From positions 1-19,971 of the forward strand of contig JBOHUC010000135.1 of the NCBI GenBank assembly GCA_050733935.1: a stretch of DNA of 19,971 bases, read 5' to 3'. The DNA comes from JBOHUC01 sp050733935. GTDB taxonomy: Bacteria > Eisenbacteria > RBG-16-71-46 > DASYSL01. The position numbers and the translations under genes are program-made. Below are positions 1 to 8,914 of the stretch, piece by piece (the stretch's first letter is position 1; every line of letters begins with the position of its first letter). Below the pieces are notes generated by a model. The model was not told the DNA's origin and searched no databases. It saw nothing but the letters and a program-made list of their open reading frames with translations.

Positions 1-339
1 CCCGATCTGCCGGCGCTCCTGGGCGCGCTCGACGTGCTCGTGCTGTCCTCGCGCTTCGAAGGTCTCGGCACGAGCGTCCTCCTTGCGCAGGCGGCCCGGG
101 TGCCCGTGGTGGCGACCCGCGTCGGCGGCGTTCCCGAGTCGGTCGAGGACGGCGCGACCGGGCTCCTCGTCCCGGCCGGGGATCCGGAAGCGCTCGCCGG
201 GGCGATTCTCCGCACGCTCTCGGGGCGCGAAGAGTCCGAAGAGCGCGTGCGGAGTGCGCGTCGCTCGGTCGAAGAGTTCGATGTCGCGCTCCTCGTCGCG
301 CGCACGGAAGCCGCGTACCGGGAGGTGGTCGCGCGGTGA
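1..339 (+). CDS. Glycosyltransferase, GT4 family, C-terminal part (5' end outside window)
   Basis: This is the C-terminal part of a GT-B fold, GT4-type (glycosyl transferases group 1) enzyme, which would transfer a sugar from a nucleotide donor to a growing glycan or lipid carrier. The reading frame is open from the first base and ends at TGA 337-339, so the start lies left of the window. The visible 112 codons hold the donor-binding half: SSRFEGLGTS, then PVVATRVGGVPE and the GATGLLVPAGDPEALA stretch typical of the family. In the usual E-x7-E motif the first acidic residue is present (codon at 58-60), but the second position is Leu (82-84) rather than Glu or Asp. The gene overlaps the next one, an O-antigen-ligase-like protein, by GTGA, which supports a role in surface polysaccharide synthesis. 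The exact sugar and acceptor cannot be told. Confidence 0.88.
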   Translation, partial: PDLPALLGALDVLVLSSRFEGLGTSVLLAQAARVPVVATRVGGVPESVEDGATGLLVPAGDPEALAGAILRTLSGREESEERVRSARRSVEEFDVALLVARTEAAYREVVAR

Positions 340-1505
340 GAACCGGTCTCGAGCGCGTGCTCGATTTCACGGTCGTTGCGTTCGCGGCGGCCCTTCCGCT
401 TTCGATCGCCGCGAGCGAGATCCTGCTCGGCGTGAGCCTTGTCGCCTGGCTCTTCACGCGGCCGTGGACACGGCCGCAGGCGCCGGGGGTCAAGCCGCTC
501 CTCGTCGCGACCATTGCGCTCGCCTCGAGCTGGCTCCTCTCGAGTGCCTTTTCGCCGCTTCCGGTCGAGAGCCTGATCCACGCGCGGAAGCTCTACTCGG
601 TTGCGATCGTGTTCCTGCTCGCGGACTGGGGGCGCGATCCCGTGCGCGCGCGTCGCTTCCTGACCGCAGCGCTCGCCGGCGCCGGGCTCACCGCGCTCCT
701 CGGTTTCGCCCAGATGGTCCGGGACTGGCAGGACCAGAGGGACCTGATTGGCGTGTTCTCGAACGGGATGACGACCGGGAACGTGCTCGCGACCCTCGTG
801 GTCGTTGCGGCGGCGGCGCTTCTCTGGCGCGCCGCCCGGGGACGCGAGCGCGTGATCCATGCGATCGCGTTTGGGCTCACGGCCATCGCGCTCGTGCTCG
901 CGCTCCGGCGTTCGGCGTGGCTTGCGGTGATGGGCGGGGCACTCGTTCTCATTGGGCTCAAGCGCGCGCGCTGGCTCCTCGCGGTGCCGGTCCTGGTCGC
1001 GCTCGTGCTTGCGTTCGGGCCGCAGCACGTGCGCGACCGCGCGTGGCAGCTCGCCCATCCGGTCGACGAGACCGCGACCGGGCGGGTCTCGCTCTGGAAG
1101 TCGGGCTTGGAGGCATACAAGGATCATCCGGTCGTGGGCGCCGGCCTTCAGGACGGTCTTCCTCTCATCGCGCGCTACCGGCGCGCGGACGCAACGTTCG
1201 TCGCCGGACATTTCCACAACAACTGGGTGCAGATCGCCGTCTCGACCGGAACGATCGGGCTCCTCGCGTACACAGCCTGGATGGCGATCGCGGGCTTCTT
1301 TCTCTGGCGCGCCTGGCGCACGAGTCGAAGCGCGCTCGGGGCGGCGGGATTCGCGGTCTGGGTCGCGTTCCAGATCCACGGGCTTTTCGACTTCAGCTTC
1401 GGCGACGTCGAAGTCGTGAACCAGCTCTTTACCTGGACGGGCCTCGGACTGGCCGCGGCGCGTCCGAAAGGGGAGCCTTCGTTGACCGGAAAGAGCGCCG
1501 TTTGA
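336..1505 (+). CDS. O-antigen ligase / Wzy-type polymerase family membrane protein
   Basis: A 389-residue polytopic inner-membrane protein of the O-antigen ligase/polymerase superfamily (Wzy_C domain). Members either join undecaprenyl-linked polysaccharide to lipid A-core (WaaL) or polymerise repeat units (Wzy). Hydrophobic segments cover most of the chain. The loop around residues 255-296 carries the family signature: WKSGLEAYKDHPVVGAGL, followed about 25 residues later by HFHNNWVQIAVSTGTIGLLAY, with His292 and His294 in the position of the conserved catalytic-loop histidine. The GTG start at 336 overlaps the upstream stop by GTGA and is preceded by GGGAGGT at 320-326, nine bases away, so translation is probably coupled to the glycosyltransferase. 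Ligase and polymerase cannot be separated from sequence alone. Family assignment is firm and the specific reaction is inferred. Confidence 0.85.
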   Translation: MRTGLERVLDFTVVAFAAALPLSIAASEILLGVSLVAWLFTRPWTRPQAPGVKPLLVATIALASSWLLSSAFSPLPVESLIHARKLYSVAIVFLLADWGRDPVRARRFLTAALAGAGLTALLGFAQMVRDWQDQRDLIGVFSNGMTTGNVLATLVVVAAAALLWRAARGRERVIHAIAFGLTAIALVLALRRSAWLAVMGGALVLIGLKRARWLLAVPVLVALVLAFGPQHVRDRAWQLAHPVDETATGRVSLWKSGLEAYKDHPVVGAGLQDGLPLIARYRRADATFVAGHFHNNWVQIAVSTGTIGLLAYTAWMAIAGFFLWRAWRTSRSALGAAGFAVWVAFQIHGLFDFSFGDVEVVNQLFTWTGLGLAAARPKGEPSLTGKSAV

Positions 1506-1511
1506 TACGGT
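1482..1511 (+). promoter_or_regulatory. Possible sigma70-type promoter for the rseP operon
   Basis: TTGACC at 1482-1487 (five of six matches to the -35 consensus) is followed after 18 bases by TACGGT at 1506-1511, which keeps the first two and the last bases of the -10 consensus. It lies at the very end of the O-antigen-ligase gene and would leave a leader of roughly 65 bases before the rseP start. The match is modest and the genome is GC-rich, so this is tentative. Confidence 0.25.
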
Positions 1512-1583
1512 AGCGACGCACCCGCCCGCTCCCGGACCCCGCCCGGTGAGCCGCCACCTGAACCGCGCGAGGAAGGCCCGAAC

Positions 1584-2957
1584 GTGATCCTGGACGTCCT
1601 GATCCCCGGCATTCTGCTGCTTGGCATCCTCGTCTTCCTGCACGAGCTCGGCCATTTCCTGATGGCGAAATGGCTGCGCGTGCCGGTCTACAAGTTCTCG
1701 CTCGGCTTCGGCCCGGCGATGTTCGCCTTCGACCGCGGCGAGACCCGCTACCAGGTCTCGTGGCTCCCGCTCGGCGGCTACGTTTCGATGGCCGAGGAGA
1801 CGAAGGACGCGGAGGGGAAGCCCGACCTGATCGACCGCTTCAGCGAACAGCCGTGGTGGAAGCGGCTTGTGATCGCGCTCGCGGGCCCGGCCGGGAACCT
1901 GGTCACGGGCTACCTGGCCCTCGTCGTGATGGGGGTCGTGGGGGTGCGGCTCCCGGACTACGACGCCGTGCTTGGTCCGATCGAGCCCGGGACGCGTGCC
2001 GCGTCCTACGGCCTCGTCGAGGGCGTGCGAATCACCTCGCTCGCAGGTGCGACGGTCACGAGCTACCAGGACTTCCTGCGGAAGATCTCCGAGCTCCCCA
2101 AGGGCTCGGGCCTCGCGCTCGCGGTCACCGCCCCCGACGGTGCCGTGCGCACCGTGGACGTGCCGGCGGCGGAGCGCGATGCCGTGCTCAACGACCTCCG
2201 TCCCCCCGAGGCGGGGACCGAAGTCGGGAGTGTCGTCATCGGAACGCCTGCCTACCTGGCCGGGCTCCAGGGCGGCGACCGCATCGTCGCCATCGGTGGA
2301 AAGCCGATCTCGCGCTGGCGGGAGCTCACCGACGTCGTGAGCCGGAGCGCTGGCAAGCCGCTCGACTTCGCCGTCGACCGGAAGGGCAAGGCGTTCAACG
2401 TGACGATCACGCCGCAGGCGCCGCCGACCGCGAACGCATGGGAAGGCGGACGCATCGGCATCGAGGCGCCCCGCAACCGCACGTTCCTCGTCCGGTCGAG
2501 CTTCCCGGAAGCGGTTCTCTCCGCGTTTCCGCTGTCGCGCGTCCTGATCGCGCAGACGTTCGAAGGCATCGCGGCCGTGCTCACGCGGCCGTTCCAGTCC
2601 GCAGGCTCGCTCGGCGGTCCGCAGATGATCATCCAGGTCGCAGGGGCGAACGCGAAGCGAGGCGCGGGGGACTTCATCTACATCCTGGCCGTCATCAGCT
2701 TCGCGATCATGGCATTCAATCTTCTGCCGCTGCCCGTGCTCGACGGCGGGCACATCTTCCTCGCACTCGTCGAAGCCGTTCGACGTCGCCCACCCGCCGC
2801 CTGGTTCACCGTGGCCTATCAGAGGGTCGGGCTCGTGCTGATCGGCGGCTTCATCGTCTTCGTGCTGTTCAACGATCTGTCGCGATCCCTCCAGCATCGG
2901 GCCGCCGTGAATCGGAACAACCAGGCGTCCCCGGGTGAAGTCGAGCCGGCGCGCTAG
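1584..2957 (+). CDS. rseP: RseP-type site-2 intramembrane zinc metalloprotease
   Basis: A 457-residue M50-family intramembrane protease. Relatives (E. coli RseP, Bacillus RasP) cut transmembrane anti-sigma factors and clear leftover signal peptides, cleaving inside the membrane. The zinc motif HELGH is at residues 20-24 in the first membrane helix, with Glu21 as catalytic residue. The second active-site motif NLLPLPVLDGGH is at 379-390, with Asp387 as third zinc ligand. Two periplasmic PDZ regions lie between: a degenerate one near 125-205 and a clearer one near 215-280 (AGLQGGDRIVAIGGKPI). The length matches RseP rather than the shorter single-PDZ form. GTG at 1584 is chosen because GAGGAAGG at 1569-1576 sits just upstream and the first helix starts at once. 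It overlaps the Omp85 gene by 23 bases. In proteobacteria rseP often precedes bamA, the same order as here, and its usual partner dxr is not upstream. No anti-sigma factor is visible nearby. Confidence 0.95.
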   Translation: MILDVLIPGILLLGILVFLHELGHFLMAKWLRVPVYKFSLGFGPAMFAFDRGETRYQVSWLPLGGYVSMAEETKDAEGKPDLIDRFSEQPWWKRLVIALAGPAGNLVTGYLALVVMGVVGVRLPDYDAVLGPIEPGTRAASYGLVEGVRITSLAGATVTSYQDFLRKISELPKGSGLALAVTAPDGAVRTVDVPAAERDAVLNDLRPPEAGTEVGSVVIGTPAYLAGLQGGDRIVAIGGKPISRWRELTDVVSRSAGKPLDFAVDRKGKAFNVTITPQAPPTANAWEGGRIGIEAPRNRTFLVRSSFPEAVLSAFPLSRVLIAQTFEGIAAVLTRPFQSAGSLGGPQMIIQVAGANAKRGAGDFIYILAVISFAIMAFNLLPLPVLDGGHIFLALVEAVRRRPPAAWFTVAYQRVGLVLIGGFIVFVLFNDLSRSLQHRAAVNRNNQASPGEVEPAR

Positions 2958-4893
2958 GGCAAGGCCCTCCCTGCCGACGCGCCGCCCTCCAGCCCTTCTC
3001 CTGGGCGTCCTCGCCCTCCTTCCGCTCGTCTTCTGCGCCCGCCCGGCGCTTGCTTTGGACGACGAGCTCCTGGGCGCCCTCAAGCGCGTCGAGAAAGTTC
3101 AAATCGTCGGGAACGCATCGATCGGCGAGAAGACGATCAAGAAGTTGCTCAAGACGGGCTCCGGATCGTTCCTGGGCCTCCGCTCCCAGCCCCTCTACCG
3201 GCCGGACTTTCTCAAGGCCGACGCCGCCACAATCCAGATTCTCTACCTGCGGCATGGCTTCCTCGATGCAAGCGTGAGCGCGACCGCTGATTCCGGGAAG
3301 AAGCCCGGCCACGTCGTGGTCACGTACACGATCATCGAGCGCGGGCGCGTGCTGGTGCGGAACGTGCGCGTCGACTCGACGAGCGAGTTCAGCGCTGAGC
3401 GCATCCAGGGCTGGATCAAGACGAAGCCCGGACGGCCGTTCGATCCCGTGCAGGTCCCGCTCGACCGCGAGACGATCGCGGCCCGCTACGCCGAGCGCGG
3501 GCACTTCCCGGTCATCCGCACGGAGGTGACCCGCGATTCGCTCGCGATGGATGTCCGCTTCGTGGTCGCAGAGGGACCGGTCTACAAGGTGGACGAAATC
3601 CGGATCTCGGGCGTGAGCCAGGTGGACACGAACACGGTGCGGCGCGAGCTCCTTCTCCATCCGGGCGACGTGTTCGAGCGCGACCGCATGGTGCGGAGCA
3701 CGGAGCGGCTCTACTCGACGGGGCTCTTCAACGCCGCCGAAGTCGATCCGGCCGGCGTCGATTCGGCCGGAGGCACCGTCGATCTCTCCGTGCGCGTGCG
3801 CGAGCGGAAGAAGCAGTGGATCGCCGCCGGCCTCGGGACGGGCACGCAGGAGAAGATCCGGGTCACGGGCGACTGGGGCCGCCGCAATCTCTCGGGCACG
3901 GGGAACGCGCTTTCCGCGAACCTCAAGTTCGGGTGGTACGAATCGGATCTCTACAGCGCCCGCGCGGTGGTCGGGTACACCGAGCCGTGGCTCCTCGGGA
4001 CGCGCACGCGCGGGACGGTCGCCGCGTCGGCCGAGCGTGGATTCGAGCTCTTCTCGAGCAAGGCCTACATCCAGGAAGCGCTCGGCCTCTCGTTCGGCGC
4101 GTCACGCGAGCTGTCCGGTCCCAAGGACCGGATCTCGGTCGTGTTCGACAACACGTGGACGCGCGTGGCCAAGGTGATCACCGAGGATCCCGCGGACACG
4201 AGCACGTTCACCGTCGCGCCGTACGTGCGGCGCGTGACCGCGTCGCTCGACCAGGACCTGCGCGACAATCCGCTCGATGCCCGGCGCGGAAGCCTCAACA
4301 ACCTGACGTTCCAGACCTCGGCCGACGTGCATGGCGACCAGGGGCGCTACGTGAAGACCGAGGCTTCGAGCGGTCGCCACTATCCGTTCCGGCGCGGCTC
4401 GTCGTTCGCGGCGCGTTTGCGCGTCGGCCGGATCGGCGCCTGGGGGGGAGGACACAGCGACGAGGACGTGCGCGCCCGCGTTCCGGTCACGGACCGCTAC
4501 CGCACGGGCGGCGCGGCCTGGGTGCGCGGCTATCCGGACAATCACATCGACGCCAACGGCGACGGCGGGCTGCTCGTCATCGTCACGAACTTCGAGTACC
4601 GCTTTCCGATCCTGGGGATCGTGGGCGGGACCCTGTTCCTGGACGGCGGAAACGTCTGGGAGCGGACGACCGACTTCAAGTGGAATCAGTTCTTCCATCC
4701 TTCGGGGGTCGACGGTTCGGCCGAAGCGAACGACTACCGCTGGGCGTATGGTCTGGGGGTGAGGCTCAGGACTCCGATCGGTCCGATCCGGATCGACTAC
4801 GGCCGGCGCTTCCACCCGGACGAGCGGGACGTGCTCGAGGTGTCGGATCCGCCGATGGACGAGTGGCACTTCAGCATCGGCAACATGTTTTGA
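2935..4893 (+). CDS. Omp85-family outer-membrane assembly protein (BamA/TamA-like, three POTRA domains)
   Basis: A 652-residue Omp85 protein that would insert beta-barrel proteins into the outer membrane. After a basic N-terminus and hydrophobic stretch (about 20-34), a signal peptidase I site fits after ALA at 38-40. Three POTRA domains can be laid out near residues 52-138 (VEKVQIVGNASI), 139-216 (VLVRNVRVDST) and 217-290 (VYKVDEIRISGVS). The remaining 350 residues form the 16-strand barrel region, with the conserved VRGY motif at 530-533 and a C-terminal Phe (IGNMF) as in barrel recognition signals. BamA of E. coli has five POTRA domains and about 810 residues, and TamA has three and about 577, so this protein is closer to TamA in architecture. 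Its position after rseP is the classical bamA slot, while tamB follows it. GTG at 2935 overlaps rseP, giving translational coupling. Whether it acts as BamA, TamA or both cannot be decided here. Confidence 0.9.
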   Translation: MKSSRRARARPSLPTRRPPALLLGVLALLPLVFCARPALALDDELLGALKRVEKVQIVGNASIGEKTIKKLLKTGSGSFLGLRSQPLYRPDFLKADAATIQILYLRHGFLDASVSATADSGKKPGHVVVTYTIIERGRVLVRNVRVDSTSEFSAERIQGWIKTKPGRPFDPVQVPLDRETIAARYAERGHFPVIRTEVTRDSLAMDVRFVVAEGPVYKVDEIRISGVSQVDTNTVRRELLLHPGDVFERDRMVRSTERLYSTGLFNAAEVDPAGVDSAGGTVDLSVRVRERKKQWIAAGLGTGTQEKIRVTGDWGRRNLSGTGNALSANLKFGWYESDLYSARAVVGYTEPWLLGTRTRGTVAASAERGFELFSSKAYIQEALGLSFGASRELSGPKDRISVVFDNTWTRVAKVITEDPADTSTFTVAPYVRRVTASLDQDLRDNPLDARRGSLNNLTFQTSADVHGDQGRYVKTEASSGRHYPFRRGSSFAARLRVGRIGAWGGGHSDEDVRARVPVTDRYRTGGAAWVRGYPDNHIDANGDGGLLVIVTNFEYRFPILGIVGGTLFLDGGNVWERTTDFKWNQFFHPSGVDGSAEANDYRWAYGLGVRLRTPIGPIRIDYGRRFHPDERDVLEVSDPPMDEWHFSIGNMF

Positions 4894-4911
4894 GGAGGCG
4901 GGCGTGCGCAA

Positions 4912-7900
4912 ATGAGTGAGCCGGGATTCCTGAAGCGCATCTTCAAGCGGCTGGGCGTCGTCTCGGTCTGGACGGTCGGGCTCGCGGTGGTCGTGATCGC
5001 GGCCGCCTCGGTGGCGCTCATCTGGTTCTCGCGCCAGCCGACCGGGAGCCGCTACGCGGTCGAGCTCGTCAATCGCGCGCTCTCGAAGACGAGCAACGTG
5101 GAGCTCCGGGCCGAGCGCCTGGTGTTGCTCGACCACGGGGCCCGGATCTGGGGTCCTTCTCTCGTCGTCACCGATTCGACGGGGAGCCGGCATGCGCTCC
5201 TGCGCGCGCGCCGGGTCGAGCTCGTGACGTCCTGGTACGGGCTCGTCCTGGGACGGCCCGACGCGGTCCACATCGAACTCGATCATCCGATCGTGCTCCT
5301 GAAGCGCGACCCGTCCGGACGATTCATCCTGCCGCGCTTCCGGGGCACGTCGAAAAAGGAGCCGCGGCCGGAGTCGAAGCTCCTGCTCGATCTCGCGCTC
5401 CGTCACGGCACGGTCGTCGTCTGGCCGTATGACGGAGACCCCGACACCACGCTGCGCGAGCTCTCCGTCGAGGCGCGCGCGCAGGAGCGGGGAGGGCTGT
5501 GGGAGCTCACGCTCGATCGGCTCGCCGCGCGGCTTCCCTCGGCCCGGCTTGCCATCGAGAAGGCGGATGCTCACGGCTGGGTGAGCGCGGACACGCTCGG
5601 GCTCGATCGGCTGCGCGTGCGCACGGATGCGGGCTGGATCGAAGCAAGGGGCGGCGGGCGGATCACGCCAAGGCTTCAGCTCGAGGGCACGGTTTCGGCC
5701 GGGGAGTGGAACTGGAGCGACATCGCACGCATCGCGCGCCGGCCCGCGCTCGATCTCCCCGGAGGGGCCGCGGGCACGCTCGCGATCTCGATCCGCGACA
5801 CGGTTGTCACGTGGCGCGACGGGCGGTTCGACGTCCTGTGGCGGAACGAGCCCGTCACGGCGCGCTTCGACGGCGGCTATTCCGGCGGCCGCCTGCACCT
5901 GGACGACGCCGCGCTCCGCTGGCGCGACACCGCCCTCGACGGCGACTTCGAGCTCGCGACCGGCACGGGCCGGTGGGAGATCATGGGGAAGCTCGCGCAC
6001 CTCGATCTCTCGGAACTCGTCCGCCTGTGGCCCATGCCCGTACTCGAGAAGACGGACCTGGGCGGTGACGTGCGCTTTGCGGGCGACCGGAACGGTCTCG
6101 GCGGAAGCGTCTCGCGCGGAAGCGGCGTCTACCGCGGGATGCCGTTCGACTCGCTGAGCGGCGCGTGGACGCTCGCGCGCGGCACGCAGACCTACGAGGG
6201 GAAGGTCCGCGCCGCCGGAGGTCGCGTGCACTCGGGCGGAACGATCGGCGAAGCAGGACTTGCCCTCACGGTCGACGCGTGGGATCTCGAGGCCGGGCGC
6301 ATTCCGCTCTCTCTGTGGCAGGAGGCCGGTCTCGACAGCGCACCGAACGCGCGCCTTTCGTCGCTCACCGCACGGCTCGACGGTCCCGCCTCGCGGCCGC
6401 GCGCGCGCGGACAGGCCGCGCTCGATCACGTCGCGTATGGAGCGTTGGACCTCGAGGACGTCCTCATGTCGTTCGACGGACCGATCGGCCGTTCGCCCGA
6501 TCTTGCGCTGACCGCGCGCTCGGGGCTTGCACGCACGGGTCCGCTGGTCGCCGATTCGGCGTCCGCGCGGATGCACCTGGGCGACGGGAGGATCGCCGTC
6601 GAGTCGTTCCGCGCGGCCCGGGAGGAGTCCGTGCTCGTGCTCGAGGGAAGCGCCCAGCGCCGGGGCCGCGACTGGGAGGTGATCGTGGATCTCCTGAGCT
6701 GGGAGACGGGCGAGGCACTGGCGCTCGACAACGACGGACCGATTCAGTTCACCCTCCGGGGGGACGGCGGGGTCGATTTCGAGAGCGCGCGCGTCGTGTC
6801 GAACGCGGGAGTGCTCTCGGCCCAGGGGCTCTGGGGCGGAGATCGCGTGCCGAGCGACCTCACGCTCGAGCTCGAGACCCTCGACGTCAAAGCGCTCTTG
6901 GGACCGCTCATCAAGAACGAAGGCCTGCGCGGCACGTTCACCGGCCAGGCCCGAATCGAGGGGCTCGGAGAAAGGCAGACCTGGACCGTGAATCTCACCG
7001 GGCGCGACATTCACTACGACCGGCTCGACGCGCAGGAGCTGGTGGCGCGCGGGCGCTTCGCCTACGAGGCATGGACCGTCGAGCGGCTCGAGATCGACAC
7101 CGGCCGGGGAAAGCTCTCGTTCGAGGGAGTGCTCGAATGGGAGGATCCGCCACCGTTCGGAGGCTCGACCGAGAAATGGAACGCGGCCCTGCGCCGCGCT
7201 CCTCGCTGGCGCGGACGCCTCGAGGCCGAAGGGCTCGCGATCGACGAGCTCACCGAGTGGTACCCGCGGGCGGGCGGCTGGCGCGGCCAGCTCGACGCCG
7301 GCATCGATCTCAACGGACGTCCTGCGGCCCCGGTGGTGCGCGCGATCGGAACGGTCCGGGAGCCGGCATGGGGCCAGGCGGTGTTCGACAACCTGCGCTT
7401 CGACCTCGCCTACGACGACGAGCTCCTCACGATTCGTCAGTTCACGATGTCGGCCGCGGACACCGTGGGCACGGTCACGGGAACGGTTCCGATTCGCCTG
7501 GGCTGGGGAGTCGCGCCCGAAGAACGCCTGCCCGACAAGCCGATGAGCGTCTTCGCGCACATGCCGCGCCTCGACTTGAAGCTCCTGCCGCTCTTCCTGC
7601 CCCAGGTCGCGGCGTCCGGCGGGCGCGGTGAGGTCCGCATGTCGCTGACCGGTACGCCCAAGAAGCCCGTGCTCGCAGGGAGCGCGTTCATTCGCGACGC
7701 GATCGTCCGCCCCGCCGGGCGCGAGGAGGTGTTCACGAACGTGAACGGCCGGATCGAGCTCGAAGGCGACCGGCTCGTGATCAAAGAGCTCACGGCGCGC
7801 CAGGGGAAGAAGGGGCGGATCGACGTCACGCCCGGCGGGTACGCGAAGCTTGCCGAGCTGAGGATCGAGTCCTATGAGGTCGACGTCCGCGCGCAGGAGG

Positions 7901-8892
7901 TGACGGCGTTCGCGAGCGGGGAGTACATCGTGAGCCTGGACGGCGTGTTTCGGGTCGTGAGCGGGACGCTCCGGAACGGGCCGTTTCCGCTCCCTCACAT
8001 CACCGGTCGGGCGAATGTCCGTGAAGGCGTCTTCCTCACGAACTTCGCGGACCCCGCGCGCCAGGCGGCGTCGCAGGGACCGGCGGCACTTCCGCCGTGG
8101 ACCTACGCGATCGACGTCACGGCGGAGAACAACGTCTGGTACCGGCCTTCGGAGGCGAATATCGAAGGGAAGCTCGACAACTTCAGCATCATCCAGGAGC
8201 CCGACCGGTTCCTCCTGCTCGGGACGGTCGAGGCGATTCGAGGTCGCTACTACTTCCTCGCCAACCAGTTCGACATGGAGTCAGGACGGCTCTTCTTCGA
8301 CGCGGCCCATCCGAACGACCCCACGATGGACGCGACCCTGACCTGCGAGAAGGCGCTTCCGCTGTCCGAGGGAGGGGCGCGAGAGACGATCACGCTCACC
8401 GTGAGCGACCGGGTGAGCAAGCCGACGGTCACGCTCAGCTCGTCCCCCACACAACTTTCACAAGGCGAGATTGTCTCGCTTTTGACCTACGGACAGTTGT
8501 CCGGCGGGGCCGGAAATATCGGGGCACTGGGGGCCTCGTACCTGGCCCGGCAGATCACACGACAAATCCCGGAACTATCGGAGTACGTCGGGGATATCGA
8601 GATAGGGCAGACCGTCGCCGAGGGGGTCACGGGGGGCGGCCAGAGCTCGCAGACCTATACTACGGTCGGAGTCAGCCGATACTTCACCAGGGACCTCCTG
8701 GTCCGCTATTCTCAGGTCGTTGGCGACGTGAGTCAGGCGGCGAGCGTGGACTATCAGGACGTGATCGCCGAATATCGGCTCAATCAGCTGTTCTACCTGA
8801 GCGGGCAGGTCACGCGCCGGCGGGGGATCCTGGTTACGAGCGAAGACGAGACTCGCTACAACATCGATATCCGCGCCCGGCACGAGTACTAG
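4912..8892 (+). CDS. tamB: TamB-like translocation and assembly module protein (DUF490)
   Basis: A 1326-residue AsmA/TamB-superfamily protein. Family members are anchored in the inner membrane and span the periplasm as a long hydrophobic beta groove. They work with TamA or BamA and are also implicated in phospholipid transport to the outer membrane. One membrane segment lies at about residues 15-39. The long middle consists of repetitive short beta strands without cysteines. The C-terminal DUF490/TamB domain covers roughly 960-1326, including LDNFSIIQEPDRFLLLGTV, a GRYYFLANQFDMESGRLFFD-type stretch, SQGEIVSLLTYGQL and LLVRYSQVVGD. ATG at 4912 is preceded by GGAGG at 4894-4898. The Omp85 gene ends 18 bases upstream and the next gene starts 22 bases downstream, so the four genes are probably co-transcribed. 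Length is near E. coli TamB (about 1259). Codons near 8446-8610 are unusual (see findings). Confidence 0.9.
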   Translation: MSEPGFLKRIFKRLGVVSVWTVGLAVVVIAAASVALIWFSRQPTGSRYAVELVNRALSKTSNVELRAERLVLLDHGARIWGPSLVVTDSTGSRHALLRARRVELVTSWYGLVLGRPDAVHIELDHPIVLLKRDPSGRFILPRFRGTSKKEPRPESKLLLDLALRHGTVVVWPYDGDPDTTLRELSVEARAQERGGLWELTLDRLAARLPSARLAIEKADAHGWVSADTLGLDRLRVRTDAGWIEARGGGRITPRLQLEGTVSAGEWNWSDIARIARRPALDLPGGAAGTLAISIRDTVVTWRDGRFDVLWRNEPVTARFDGGYSGGRLHLDDAALRWRDTALDGDFELATGTGRWEIMGKLAHLDLSELVRLWPMPVLEKTDLGGDVRFAGDRNGLGGSVSRGSGVYRGMPFDSLSGAWTLARGTQTYEGKVRAAGGRVHSGGTIGEAGLALTVDAWDLEAGRIPLSLWQEAGLDSAPNARLSSLTARLDGPASRPRARGQAALDHVAYGALDLEDVLMSFDGPIGRSPDLALTARSGLARTGPLVADSASARMHLGDGRIAVESFRAAREESVLVLEGSAQRRGRDWEVIVDLLSWETGEALALDNDGPIQFTLRGDGGVDFESARVVSNAGVLSAQGLWGGDRVPSDLTLELETLDVKALLGPLIKNEGLRGTFTGQARIEGLGERQTWTVNLTGRDIHYDRLDAQELVARGRFAYEAWTVERLEIDTGRGKLSFEGVLEWEDPPPFGGSTEKWNAALRRAPRWRGRLEAEGLAIDELTEWYPRAGGWRGQLDAGIDLNGRPAAPVVRAIGTVREPAWGQAVFDNLRFDLAYDDELLTIRQFTMSAADTVGTVTGTVPIRLGWGVAPEERLPDKPMSVFAHMPRLDLKLLPLFLPQVAASGGRGEVRMSLTGTPKKPVLAGSAFIRDAIVRPAGREEVFTNVNGRIELEGDRLVIKELTARQGKKGRIDVTPGGYAKLAELRIESYEVDVRAQEVTAFASGEYIVSLDGVFRVVSGTLRNGPFPLPHITGRANVREGVFLTNFADPARQAASQGPAALPPWTYAIDVTAENNVWYRPSEANIEGKLDNFSIIQEPDRFLLLGTVEAIRGRYYFLANQFDMESGRLFFDAAHPNDPTMDATLTCEKALPLSEGGARETITLTVSDRVSKPTVTLSSSPTQLSQGEIVSLLTYGQLSGGAGNIGALGASYLARQITRQIPELSEYVGDIEIGQTVAEGVTGGGQSSQTYTTVGVSRYFTRDLLVRYSQVVGDVSQAASVDYQDVIAEYRLNQLFYLSGQVTRRRGILVTSEDETRYNIDIRARHEY

Positions 8893-8899
8893 GGCGCCC

Positions 8900-8905
8900 G
8901 GAGGA
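8900..8905 (+). promoter_or_regulatory. Ribosome binding site fixing a TTG start
   Basis: GGAGGA lies nine bases before TTG at 8915. No ATG or GTG exists in the same frame between the tamB stop and the signal peptide of the following gene, so this site decides the start. Confidence 0.7.
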
Positions 8906-8914
8906 CGTTGCAAC

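Noticed and set aside
4102..7998. Open frame of 1298 codons on the - strand opposite the Omp85 and tamB genes
   Set aside because: It is rich in Arg, Pro, Glu, His and Asp with no domain or hydrophobic core, and lies exactly opposite recognisable genes. GC-rich coding DNA removes stop codons from the complementary frame.
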